From: Chitinophagales bacterium
Lineage (GTDB): Bacteria; Bacteroidota; Bacteroidia; Chitinophagales; UBA2359
DNA: 64,000 nt
Reading direction: 5' to 3'
Assembly (NCBI GenBank): GCA_041392475.1
Contig: JAWKLZ010000003.1
Coordinates: forward strand, 827,501 to 891,500
Shown one piece after another: positions 8,836-16,605 of this stretch (within the stretch, counting starts at the first letter, position 1; every line of letters begins with the position of its first letter). The translations under genes were made by a program, and so were the position numbers. The notes below the pieces were generated by a model that was not told where the DNA came from, searched no databases, and worked only from the letters and a program-made list of their open reading frames with translations.

Positions 8836-10443
8836 ATGAAAGTTAATCATATTTTTTCAACTTGGAAATCAGATTTACCCGCAGGTATAATTGTTTTCCT
8901 TGTGGCACTTCCTTTGTGTTTGGGAATTGCATTGGCTTCTGGTGCACCGCTATTTTCTGGACTTATAGCAGGTGTTGTAGGTGGTATTGTTGTAGGCTCA
9001 TTAAGTGGGAGTCAATTAGGTGTGAGTGGTCCCGCTGCGGGGCTCGCAGTGATTGTTTTGACTGCTATTCAAGACCTTGGCGCATTTGAAGTGTTTTTAT
9101 TGGCAGTGGTTATTGGAGGTATTTTACAAGTCGTTTTGGGATATTTGAGAGCTGGGCTGATTGGGTATTATTTTCCTAATAGTGTGATTAAAGGTATGTT
9201 AGCTGGTATCGGTGTATTGATTATTTTGAAGCAAATACCACATGCTTTTGGCTACGATTTGGATTATGAAGGTTCGTATACTTTTACACAGCCCGATGGT
9301 GAAAATACCATTTCTGAGTTGTTTCACTTTTTGGGTTATATTAATATTGGGCCAACTATTGTAGCAGCTGTTTCTTTGTTTATATTGATTCTTTGGGAAC
9401 AAAATTTCATTAAGAAAATTCCTATTTTCAAAATCATACAAGGCCCATTGGTAGTTGTTGTATTGGGTATTCTTTACACGGTGTTCTTAGGAAACCATGA
9501 AACGCTGGGTATTTACGCCGACCATTTGGTACAAATTCCTGTTCTTGAAAGTCTGTCGGCATTGCCTAGCTTGTTTACCTTACCCGATTTTACTGCAATT
9601 GTCAATCCACAAGTTTGGGTCGTAGGTGCAACGATTGCAGTAGTTGCCAGCCTCGAAACCTTGCTTTGTGTGGAGGCAACGGATAAACTCGACCCTTACA
9701 AACGCATTACCCCAACTAATCGAGAATTGAAGGCGCAAGGAGTCGGTAATATTGTCAGTGGACTTATCGGAGGATTGCCTGTCACTCAGGTAATTGTGAG
9801 AAGTAGTGCTAATATTCAATCGGGAGGTAAAACCAAAATGGCGGCTATTTATCACGGTATCATCCTTATGCTTTGTGTACTTGCTATTCCTTTGGTTCTC
9901 AATATGATCCCTTTGGCTTCTTTGGCTGCAATACTTCTTTTGGTCGGATACAAATTGGCGAAACCAGCTTACTTCAAAGAAATGTGGGCAAAAGGATACA
10001 CACAGTTTGCTCCGTTTGTTATCACCATTTTAGCGATTGTACTCACTGATTTACTGATGGGTATAGCGATAGGCCTGGGTGTTGCTATTTTGTTCATTTT
10101 ATATGCTAATTTCAGAAGTTCTTATTTCTTTGATGAAACCAAGTACAAAGAGAATGAGGTTATTCACATCAAGTTTTCGCAAGAAATGACTTTCTTGAAC
10201 AAAGCCAGTCTACTTGATGCTTTGAAGCGAATTCCTGATAATGCCTCTGTAGAAATAGACGTAAGAGATTGTACTTATATAGACGAAGACATCAAAGAAA
10301 TGGTCATAGATTTTAGAGAGAACGCATCCAATAGGAATATTGATATCAATATTCTGAAAGGTGCATACGAAGGGCAATTAGGTGGCCCGTCTATTATCAA
10401 AAATCACCTCAAGCCTGTTGAAGTTGATGTACCTACTATCTAA
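8836..10443 (+). CDS. SulP family anion permease (probable bicarbonate or sulfate transporter)
   Basis: 535 residues from ATG 8836 (MKVNHIFSTWKSDLPAG); an upstream in-frame start would add an unlikely 19-residue AT-coded stretch. About 11-14 hydrophobic segments form the SLC26/SulP core: PAGIIVFLVALPLCLGIALASGAP and LGVSGPAAGLAVIV are the conserved first helices, and GLPVTQVIVRSSANIQSGGKTK the conserved central motif. The cytoplasmic end (about 455-530; VIHIKFSQEMTFLNKASLLDALK) is STAS-like. SulP proteins move sulfate, bicarbonate or other anions, often with Na+ (BicA-type). The carbonic anhydrase gene directly downstream in the same direction favours bicarbonate; this is inference from context. 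Confidence 0.9.
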   Translation: MKVNHIFSTWKSDLPAGIIVFLVALPLCLGIALASGAPLFSGLIAGVVGGIVVGSLSGSQLGVSGPAAGLAVIVLTAIQDLGAFEVFLLAVVIGGILQVVLGYLRAGLIGYYFPNSVIKGMLAGIGVLIILKQIPHAFGYDLDYEGSYTFTQPDGENTISELFHFLGYINIGPTIVAAVSLFILILWEQNFIKKIPIFKIIQGPLVVVVLGILYTVFLGNHETLGIYADHLVQIPVLESLSALPSLFTLPDFTAIVNPQVWVVGATIAVVASLETLLCVEATDKLDPYKRITPTNRELKAQGVGNIVSGLIGGLPVTQVIVRSSANIQSGGKTKMAAIYHGIILMLCVLAIPLVLNMIPLASLAAILLLVGYKLAKPAYFKEMWAKGYTQFAPFVITILAIVLTDLLMGIAIGLGVAILFILYANFRSSYFFDETKYKENEVIHIKFSQEMTFLNKASLLDALKRIPDNASVEIDVRDCTYIDEDIKEMVIDFRENASNRNIDINILKGAYEGQLGGPSIIKNHLKPVEVDVPTI

Positions 10444-10629
10444 TAAAATTTGAACTTTGTATGAAATAAGTAGGGAGTAAGATATAAAAAAATGATAATC
10501 AAAATTTTAATTCATTGATGTGGTTAGTTAATAATCATTGACTATCAATAAACTAAGTCCCTGTTTCTTACATCCTAGTTCTCTCGTCCTAAAATAAATT
10601 ATTCATTAACTAATAATCAATTAAAAAAA

Positions 10630-11268
10630 ATGAACATACAACAAATTTTTAAGAACAACGAAGCGTGGGTCAAATCTAAATTAGGAGTTGATTCCAATTA
10701 CTTCAATGACTTGTCGAAAGGTCAAAATCCAGATATATTATACATTGGTTGTTCGGATAGCCGAGTGACTGCCGAAGATTTGATGGGCGCAGGCCCTGGA
10801 GAAGTTTTTGTGCACCGCAACATTGCCAACATGGTTTCAAATCTGGATTTGAGTTCTATGTCGGTCATCAATTATGCTGTTTCGCACATCAAAGTCGATC
10901 ATGTAGTCGTTTGTGGACATTACTACTGTGGAGGAGTCAAAGCAGCAATGGAGTCTAAAGATTTGGGTATTTTGAACCCGTGGTTGAGAAATATCCGAGA
11001 TGTATACCGCATACACGCAGATGAACTCAATGCGATTACAGACGAAGAAGTACGTTATAAAAGATTGGTAGAATTGAATGTGCAAGAGCAATGTATCAAT
11101 GTGCTAAAAACAGCAGACGTACAGATTGCTTACCGAGATCGAGGCATCACTGTTCATGGATGGGTGTTTGACATTCATAGTGGCAAACTGATTGACTTGA
11201 AGATTGATTTTGATAAATTACTAGAAAATATTATGCAAATTTATCACCTAGACGAAATCGAAAAATAG
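10630..11268 (+). CDS. Beta-carbonic anhydrase
   Basis: 212 residues, close to the usual beta-class length. It interconverts CO2 and bicarbonate in the cytoplasm. All zinc ligands and the catalytic dyad are visible: C41-S-D43-S-R45 in IGCSDSRVTAEDL, then H97 and C100 in VVCGHYYCGG. HRNIANMV is the conserved family block. It lies 186 bases after the SulP gene; the gap has no clear terminator and could allow read-through or carry its own promoter. Pairing of SulP and beta-CA suggests uptake and hydration/dehydration of inorganic carbon, possibly for carboxylation reactions or pH balance. Confidence 0.95.
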   Translation: MNIQQIFKNNEAWVKSKLGVDSNYFNDLSKGQNPDILYIGCSDSRVTAEDLMGAGPGEVFVHRNIANMVSNLDLSSMSVINYAVSHIKVDHVVVCGHYYCGGVKAAMESKDLGILNPWLRNIRDVYRIHADELNAITDEEVRYKRLVELNVQEQCINVLKTADVQIAYRDRGITVHGWVFDIHSGKLIDLKIDFDKLLENIMQIYHLDEIEK

Positions 11269-11275
11269 AGTTAGC

Positions 11276-11403
11276 AATGGTGAAAAAATAACGGCTCATA
11301 TAGGCTTTTCGCTACGACTTTTGGAGCTTCCTTCCAAGGAAACACAGGTTTTCAAATACCTTATACCTCTAAAGTCTTCGGTGAACCGTTATTTTTTACC
11401 ATT
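11276..11403. repeat. 128-nt imperfect foldback between convergent genes
   Basis: Left arm at 11276-11294 and right arm at 11386-11403 are complementary over 18 of 19 positions (one bulged base), beginning AATGGT and containing A6/T6. Inside, 11316-11326 (GACTTTTGGAG) pairs with 11367-11376 (CTCTAAAGTC) with one bulge, and 11328-11341 forms a 6-bp apical stem TTCCTT-CC-AAGGAA. The whole folds as one long hairpin. It fills the gap between carbonic anhydrase (+) and the Spy-like gene (-) and overlaps the latter's stop codon by two bases. It may be a bidirectional terminator, since each strand ends its stem in T6, or a MITE-like foldback element. Confidence 0.6.
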
Positions 11404-11851
11404 ACTTAATCAGAAGTATCTGCAATGCTTTGTCTAAAAAAGCTTGAAAGTTATTTTGTTGCTCGGGTTTCAAAATCGACTTCACCTCTTCAAAATGTTT
11501 GTAAGTCAGTACAATTTTACTCTGCTCCAATTGCTGCAATTGGAGCATTAAGGAATCTTTGAGTGTATCATTAGCTTCCAAAATGGTGGTGAAATATTGC
11601 CTTGTTGCCTCTGCTTGTTGCTTTTCAATCACCCGTACTTGTTGGTTGTGTGCGTTGGCCGATTCTTTGAATAGGATTTCTTGTTCGGCATCTAAGTCCA
11701 ATATTTGGATGGTTTCTTGCAGAAAGGAATGACGATTTCCGCCTCTGTTGGAGTGAGGAGGATGGGGGCTTAAGGCCATAAATGCAATGGTTCCAATATT
11801 TAAGAAAACAAGCGCAAGTAGAGCAATTTTGTAGAATTGTAGTTGTCTCAT
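11402..11851 (-). CDS. Spy/CpxP-like periplasmic stress protein, membrane-anchored
   Basis: 149 residues. One N-terminal membrane helix (about 6-26, YKIALLALVFLNIGTIAFMAL) is followed by a His/Gly-rich stretch (PHPPHSNRGGNRHS) and a long amphipathic all-helical region with Gln/Glu repeats ending in ILKPEQQNNFQAFLDKAL. The 'LT/LKPEQQ..F' block is typical of Spy/CpxP/ZraP-like proteins annotated as periplasmic heavy-metal sensors or chaperones. Bacteroidota versions usually follow an ECF sigma factor and a small membrane protein, exactly as here: the neighbour at 11855 ends three bases upstream of this start. A role in sensing metal or envelope stress and in controlling the sigma factor is inferred. 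Confidence 0.75.
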   Translation of the reverse strand: MRQLQFYKIALLALVFLNIGTIAFMALSPHPPHSNRGGNRHSFLQETIQILDLDAEQEILFKESANAHNQQVRVIEKQQAEATRQYFTTILEANDTLKDSLMLQLQQLEQSKIVLTYKHFEEVKSILKPEQQNNFQAFLDKALQILLIK

Positions 11852-11854
11852 GGG

Positions 11855-12157
11855 TTAATCATACAGATTGTAGTTAGAAATAAGACTTGGAACGTCCTGA
11901 TAGATAGTATTTTCTGTTTGGATTGACTTATTTGTTTTGAAGTAGTTGGTGATGGAAAAAACATTCAAGGCAAGCAGGAGTATTGCCGCAGCTGCTGCCA
12001 TTTTGACCCTATTCATAGGTACAATTTGGCTTGGAGAACCGTTCCTTTCTATTCTTTGGGTTATCTTCTCAAATAGAACTGCATTGGGTTCAGCCCTTTT
12101 GATTCCTTCAAGGCTATTGAGAACCGCATCCTTCCATTTTTCCTTTTCTTTGCTCAT
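11855..12157 (-). CDS. Small single-pass membrane protein, candidate anti-sigma factor
   Basis: 100 residues: a charged cytoplasmic N-terminal part (SKEKEKWKDAVLNSLEGIKRAEPNAVLFEKITQRI), one transmembrane helix at about 52-70 (VKMAAAAAILLLALNVFSIT) and a short external tail. I see no recognisable anti-sigma domain, yet size, topology and position between an ECF sigma factor (33 bases upstream) and a Spy-like protein (3 bases downstream) are those of membrane anti-sigma factors. The function is inferred from context only. Confidence 0.6.
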   Translation of the reverse strand: MSKEKEKWKDAVLNSLEGIKRAEPNAVLFEKITQRIERNGSPSQIVPMNRVKMAAAAAILLLALNVFSITNYFKTNKSIQTENTIYQDVPSLISNYNLYD

Positions 12158-12190
12158 GTTGTATAGGTTTTATTTTTAGACAATCAGTTG

Positions 12191-12748
12191 CTAATTTTTC
12201 CTTCGGTTTGGGTAAAAAGAATCTAGTTTTTGCCTCAAATTTTTTTTTGCTCTTTGCAGTAAAGATTCAGTTGCCTTCAATGAATTTTCCATGATATCTG
12301 CCACTTCTTGTCGGGGCAAACCTTCTACAAAACTGAGAATAAAAGCAGTTTTTTGATTGGTCGGCAATGAGTCAATTGCTTTGAAAAGTATTTTGGCTTT
12401 CTCCTTGTTTTCCATCAATATTCCTGGGTGTTCAAAATCTGGGACATCCGTTTTTACCTCTGCAAAACTCAGCAGCTTAAGGTATTTTTTTTTCCTCAAA
12501 AAATTAAGTGAAGTATTGACTGCAATTCTATAAATCCAAGTGCTAACAGCGGATTTGCCTTCAAATTTTGCAGCGTTTCGGTGGATTTTTACAAACACAT
12601 CCTGCAAAATTTCTTCGGCATCTTCTTGATTTTGAACATAACCAATAGCCGTATTGTAAATCTTTGAACTAAAGGCTGAATATAGTTTTTGAAAGGCATT
12701 GTCATCTCCTTTGGCTATCGCTTGCAGTAGCTGCTTATGTTCCTCCAT
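12191..12748 (-). CDS. ECF RNA polymerase sigma factor
   Basis: 185 residues with both ECF domains. Region 2 includes FQKLYSAFSSKIYNTAIGYV and the core-binding helix QEDAEEILQDVFVKIHRN; STWIYRIAVNTSLNFLRKKK is the conserved region 2 end. Region 4 (DSLPTNQKTAFILSFVEGL, then RQEVADIMENSLKATESLLQRAKKNL) is the -35-recognition helix-turn-helix. It directs RNA polymerase to a stress regulon. It follows the ABC ATPase gene by 26 bases and leads the small membrane and Spy-like genes, so it is probably released by an external signal through that protein. Because all six genes run the same way with short gaps, the sigma factor may also be made from the upstream vWA/ABC promoter. Confidence 0.93.
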   Translation of the reverse strand: MEEHKQLLQAIAKGDDNAFQKLYSAFSSKIYNTAIGYVQNQEDAEEILQDVFVKIHRNAAKFEGKSAVSTWIYRIAVNTSLNFLRKKKYLKLLSFAEVKTDVPDFEHPGILMENKEKAKILFKAIDSLPTNQKTAFILSFVEGLPRQEVADIMENSLKATESLLQRAKKNLRQKLDSFYPNRRKN

Positions 12749-12774
12749 TGTGTGTTAAAAATGAAAATTCCTGT

Positions 12775-13455
12775 TTATTGAAGTTGAAGTTTCTCAATTT
12801 TACTTCCAATCCCTCTATCGGTCAATCCTTCTTCTACCATTTTAAAGTCATCTTTAGACACACTTCGCACTATATTTCCTTCTTTTAGGTGGTGTAAAAA
12901 ATCACAGGTTTCACTCAAAGTTGAGAAAATGTGGGAGGAAAGGAGAACGATTTTGTTGAGTTCCTTCAATTTCTTCAAAACTTCCTGAATTACCATATTG
13001 CTTTGAATGTCCACACCATTGAAGGGTTCGTCGAGGATAAAGACCTCATTTTTTTGAAGTAAAGTGCCTGTAATTGCCAGTTTTTTCCTCATACCCGTAG
13101 AATAGGTATCGGCGTATTGATTCAGAGGTAGGTCAAAAATATTGTTGTTGTCCCAATTTTCAACCACTACATTTCTGGCATTGCAGACCAATTGAAGGTA
13201 TTCATAGCCTGTGATTTTGGACAAAAAAAACGGATTCGTAGGCAGAAAACCCAAGGTGTTCTTCAAAATTCCATTGTCGTAACTTATCTTTCCTTCAAAC
13301 TCTTCTAAACCTGCAATGCACTTAAAAAGCGTGGTTTTCCCCGCTCCATTTTCTCCTACAATGCCATTGATTTCACCCCGTTGGAAAGTGAGGTCAATGC
13401 CCTTCAAAATAGGTTTATTGCCATAAGATTTGCGTAGAGATTGGAGTTCGATCAT
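12775..13455 (-). CDS. ABC transporter ATP-binding protein
   Basis: 226 residues. Walker A GENGAGKTT, Q-loop region LGFLPTNPFFLS, signature YSTGMRKKLA, Walker B VFILDEPFNGVD and the switch His of LLSSHIF are all present, so it is a competent nucleotide-binding subunit of the ABC-2/DrrA-like class (sole domain, no substrate-binding partner). The C-terminal extension (about 190-226) is short. Its start overlaps the end of the permease gene by four bases (ATGA type), a sign of translational coupling. Substrate unknown; export of lipid, polymer or antibiotic is typical of the class. Confidence 0.92.
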   Translation of the reverse strand: MIELQSLRKSYGNKPILKGIDLTFQRGEINGIVGENGAGKTTLFKCIAGLEEFEGKISYDNGILKNTLGFLPTNPFFLSKITGYEYLQLVCNARNVVVENWDNNNIFDLPLNQYADTYSTGMRKKLAITGTLLQKNEVFILDEPFNGVDIQSNMVIQEVLKKLKELNKIVLLSSHIFSTLSETCDFLHHLKEGNIVRSVSKDDFKMVEEGLTDRGIGSKIEKLQLQ

Positions 13456-14369
13456 GTCAAAATAGATTGAAGGTTTCGTTTGGCTCGAAAGTAAAGAAAT
13501 GGAATGACGATTACTAAAAAAGGGGGCATGAAGATACTTATTGTAATCAAAAAACCTGGAATTAAGTTGATTTCGGAGGGATAATACGCATATTTTCCCA
13601 ATAGAAAAGTGAGCAGATACATGGTTCCGAGCACTTCAACGAGCAGGATAATCTGGATATTTTCTGGGTAAAAAAACATCAACAAAGCGAAAAGTGGCAA
13701 ACTTAAAACGAGGCTGTATAGGACTGCAATTTTCACTTTCTGCTTCAAAAAAGAGGTGGGTTTCGCTGCATGAATCCATACATAAAATTCAGGTTCTGGT
13801 TTACCGTAAAAACTCAAACAACTCAGAAAGATAAATAATAGGGTGAAAATGCTGATATTGAAATTACCTACAATGACCGAAATGCCTGCAATTAAATACG
13901 TTATGCCAAATAGCCAATAGTATTGACGAAAACCCACCGTAAATTCAAAAGGGTATTTGTAGAATGGTGTAGGAATGACTATGCGAAAACGGTTGATTTG
14001 GTTGAAGAAAGAAAGACTAACTCCAAGAGGGTAAATGCTCAATGCAATGACATATTGTTGTTTGTAAATCAAGAAGATGAAAAAAGGAGTGGCTGCAATG
14101 AGGTTTTCTACCAGTCTGATTTTTTTGTAATTTGCAATGGAAAAGCAATTTTTCAAAAAAGCATTCCGCTCTATTCCTCCCAATAAATTGACCATACTGA
14201 CTGCAACAAATGGATAGAGATAAGCCGCATATTGCAACTTTTGAAACAGTATTTCAGAAAGGGCGAAAAAGATGAGAACGATTCCGATTATACCGATATA
14301 AGGTTGAATTCCTGCGGCTTGTAGGTGTCGGTAAAGTCGTCGGTATTGAAGGAGGAAATAATGAGCCAT
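13452..14369 (-). CDS. ABC-2-like multipass membrane protein
   Basis: 305 residues from the ATG at 14369, chosen because its A overlaps the upstream TGA (TGATG), a coupling junction; an ATG at 14381 would add four residues and overlap further. About eight to ten hydrophobic segments (PYIGIIGIVLIFFALSEIL, YAAYLYPFVAVSMVNLLGG, YWLFGITYLIAGISVIVG, LIPGFLITISIFMPPFLVIV) and basic ends. No family motif is recognised by eye, but the four-base overlap with the ATPase gene makes it the likely permease partner. Confidence 0.75.
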   Translation of the reverse strand: MAHYFLLQYRRLYRHLQAAGIQPYIGIIGIVLIFFALSEILFQKLQYAAYLYPFVAVSMVNLLGGIERNAFLKNCFSIANYKKIRLVENLIAATPFFIFLIYKQQYVIALSIYPLGVSLSFFNQINRFRIVIPTPFYKYPFEFTVGFRQYYWLFGITYLIAGISVIVGNFNISIFTLLFIFLSCLSFYGKPEPEFYVWIHAAKPTSFLKQKVKIAVLYSLVLSLPLFALLMFFYPENIQIILLVEVLGTMYLLTFLLGKYAYYPSEINLIPGFLITISIFMPPFLVIVIPFLYFRAKRNLQSILT

Positions 14370-16387
14370 CAACTTTTCCATAACCTCAATAGCAATATTT
14401 CAATCGCCAAAAACAACAAGACCAACATCAAACAAATCTTCCAGTATTCTTTGCCCTTATCCAGATTCACTACGGTTGTACCAATTGAAGCGGCATCCAA
14501 TACTTGCATGTTTTTGCCTGTAAATTGGTCTTTCAATTCCTTTTCAGTCCAATAATCCAAGATAGATTCCTGTCTATTGAAGTTGAAGCCCAAGTAGGAA
14601 AGTGGTTGATTTTCTTGCATATAAATCTCATAAATGCCTGCATTTTTTAAAGCATTGTTGAGAGTTAATAGCAAGTTGGAACCGACAACCCTTTGTCCAG
14701 GGATGAATTCTTCTGTTTCTCCTTTTAGCTTGAAAGGCGTTTCCCCAATCGAAACTTTGGTCGCCACTTCAATGACTTCATCCTTGCCAATCGTATAAGC
14801 CAACTGCATTGATTTGCTACCGAGCAAGGCGATTTTGTAAAGCATTGGCACAAAAATAGCGTGCGAAGGCAGGTTGTTTTGTTTGATATTCAGTGAAGCC
14901 GAAGCCACATACACTTTGCCGCTCCCCACATTGTATTTGCTCAAAAAACTGCGTCCGCCCTTGAATTTCAATACAATTTCTTCATCTGTATTGGAAAAAC
15001 TCGTCATATCATAACTCAAACGAGCGAAAGGCAAATCTATATTTCGAGGAATTTTTTCAAATACATCGTTGAAGATTTCCTGTTGTGTATTGATAAAATC
15101 TATTTGGCGTTGTTCCCGATTGACCGCTGTAAAAGTATTCGCTCCAACTGCCTTCAAAAAATTATTGTAACTCGTCAAATCTATATCATCTGATGGAAAT
15201 ACCAATATACTACCACCTTCTTCCACATATTGCTGTAATTTTGAAGCCAAACCCGAAGAAATACTTTGCAGTTGATTGAGGATGATGAGTTGATTTTGAG
15301 GCAATTTGTCATAATCCAATTGGCTATAAGATTGATTTTGAAAATCAAATTCACTGCTGCCTTTGAATAGAGCATTGAGATAAGGATTGACTCCTGATTG
15401 GTTGATTGCCAATACCTTGATGTTTTCTGCAACATCAAAGGTGAAATAATAGGTATCGTCAAAATTGATAGGATAATCCGAAATACTCAACTCGGAATTG
15501 TGCCAGCCTGTTTGTGTGATGGTGAAACTTACGGTGTCCACCAACTGCGATTTTGCGCCAATGGTGAAGTTGTTTAGAGCCTTGATTTGGTCGTTGATTT
15601 TCAAGGTCAATTGAGAATTTTCTACCTCTGCTTCTCCTGTATTGTTGAGGCGAACCAAGAGTTTGTTGACGGTATTCAGCATCCGAATCGGCGATTCAAA
15701 CCAAATCGAGTCCACATATACATTGCGCTGTTCGGCAGATTGAAGGGGAATTAAATAGGTGTTGATGCTCGAATCGGCTGCAATGTCCACAATGTTTTTC
15801 TGAAAATCGGACACCAAAAAAACATTGTTTTGTGCCGCACTTTCCAAAGACATAGCTTGCTTTTGTCGGCTAATGACCTCTGAAAGGTTCTGCACATTGG
15901 GCGAAACTTCAATTTCTTCCAAATAACTCAAAAATTCGTCTTTGTTCAACATCCTTTGGTGTTTACCTTCAAAGTCGTTGGTAATGATCTGAAAGCGGTC
16001 TTCAACACCATAAGACTCTACGATTTCTCTGGCCTTCAATTTTGCCTTTTCAAACAGTGATACGTCACTACTTTCGGCTTCCATGCTGTAAGAGTTGTCG
16101 AGAAAAATGCTGACGGCCTTCGTTCCTTGTACAAATTCTGAATTGGTATTGGGTATAAAAGGTTGTGCAAAAGCCAATACGAGAAATGCCAACGCCAACA
16201 AACGACTGAGCAAAATCAATAGATGCTTCAATTTGTTGCGGGAAGCAGTTTCTTCTTTGACCTCCTTCAAAAAACGTACATTGGTAAAGTACACCTTTTT
16301 GAACCTGCGAAAGTTGAAAAGGTGGATGATGATGGGGATGGCCAATGCAGCCAATGCGTATAAAAATGTGGGATATACAAATTCCAT
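14369..16387 (-). CDS. BatA-type vWA membrane protein
   Basis: 672 residues. The N-terminus (FVYPTFLYALAALAIPIIIH, NFRRFKKVYFTNVRFLKEV, LLILLSRLLALAFLVLAFAQP) is the two-helix 'aerotolerance/BatA N-terminal' domain found in Bacteroidota. A von Willebrand A-like domain follows (about 85-220) with a MIDAS-like DNSYSME: D-x-S-x-S pattern present as D-N-S-Y-S. The middle has Ig-like and GATase-like parts (about 230-560), and a C-terminal helix (about 650-668, KICLMLVLLFLAIEILLLRL) anchors it. Such proteins occur in most Bacteroidota genomes; function is poorly known, with roles in envelope integrity suggested. It is the first gene of the six-gene minus-strand block. Confidence 0.88.
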   Translation of the reverse strand: MEFVYPTFLYALAALAIPIIIHLFNFRRFKKVYFTNVRFLKEVKEETASRNKLKHLLILLSRLLALAFLVLAFAQPFIPNTNSEFVQGTKAVSIFLDNSYSMEAESSDVSLFEKAKLKAREIVESYGVEDRFQIITNDFEGKHQRMLNKDEFLSYLEEIEVSPNVQNLSEVISRQKQAMSLESAAQNNVFLVSDFQKNIVDIAADSSINTYLIPLQSAEQRNVYVDSIWFESPIRMLNTVNKLLVRLNNTGEAEVENSQLTLKINDQIKALNNFTIGAKSQLVDTVSFTITQTGWHNSELSISDYPINFDDTYYFTFDVAENIKVLAINQSGVNPYLNALFKGSSEFDFQNQSYSQLDYDKLPQNQLIILNQLQSISSGLASKLQQYVEEGGSILVFPSDDIDLTSYNNFLKAVGANTFTAVNREQRQIDFINTQQEIFNDVFEKIPRNIDLPFARLSYDMTSFSNTDEEIVLKFKGGRSFLSKYNVGSGKVYVASASLNIKQNNLPSHAIFVPMLYKIALLGSKSMQLAYTIGKDEVIEVATKVSIGETPFKLKGETEEFIPGQRVVGSNLLLTLNNALKNAGIYEIYMQENQPLSYLGFNFNRQESILDYWTEKELKDQFTGKNMQVLDAASIGTTVVNLDKGKEYWKICLMLVLLFLAIEILLLRLWKS

Positions 16388-16394
16388 ATAAGTG

Positions 16395-16402
16395 CAAAAA
16401 TA
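16395..16402 (-). promoter_or_regulatory. Bacteroidota -7 element at the BatA-like gene
   Basis: On the minus strand TATTTTTG (TAnnTTTG, followed by C) lies 7 bases before the ATG at 16387. With a typical -7 to start distance the transcript would begin at or within a few bases of the ATG, giving a very short or leaderless mRNA. A TTG lies upstream with a spacing of only about 15, so the -33 half is weak. Next to it, 16413-16428 has a short dyad CAACC-N6-GGTTG. Confidence 0.35.
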
Positions 16403-16605
16403 GTAAATTTAAACAACCAAGTTCGGTTGATTTTGTTTTAGTGGCACAAGATAGAACTACTTAACAAAATTTAAGTAATTGATGAAATTCAAATAAAACG
16501 GATATTGGACAGAAAAATTAGGCAATCTTATTATTAAGCACTATTTTTATTTCCAAATTATTTGAATTTTATACCAAGCCCCTTGCCTAATTAACCAAAG
16601 AACCC

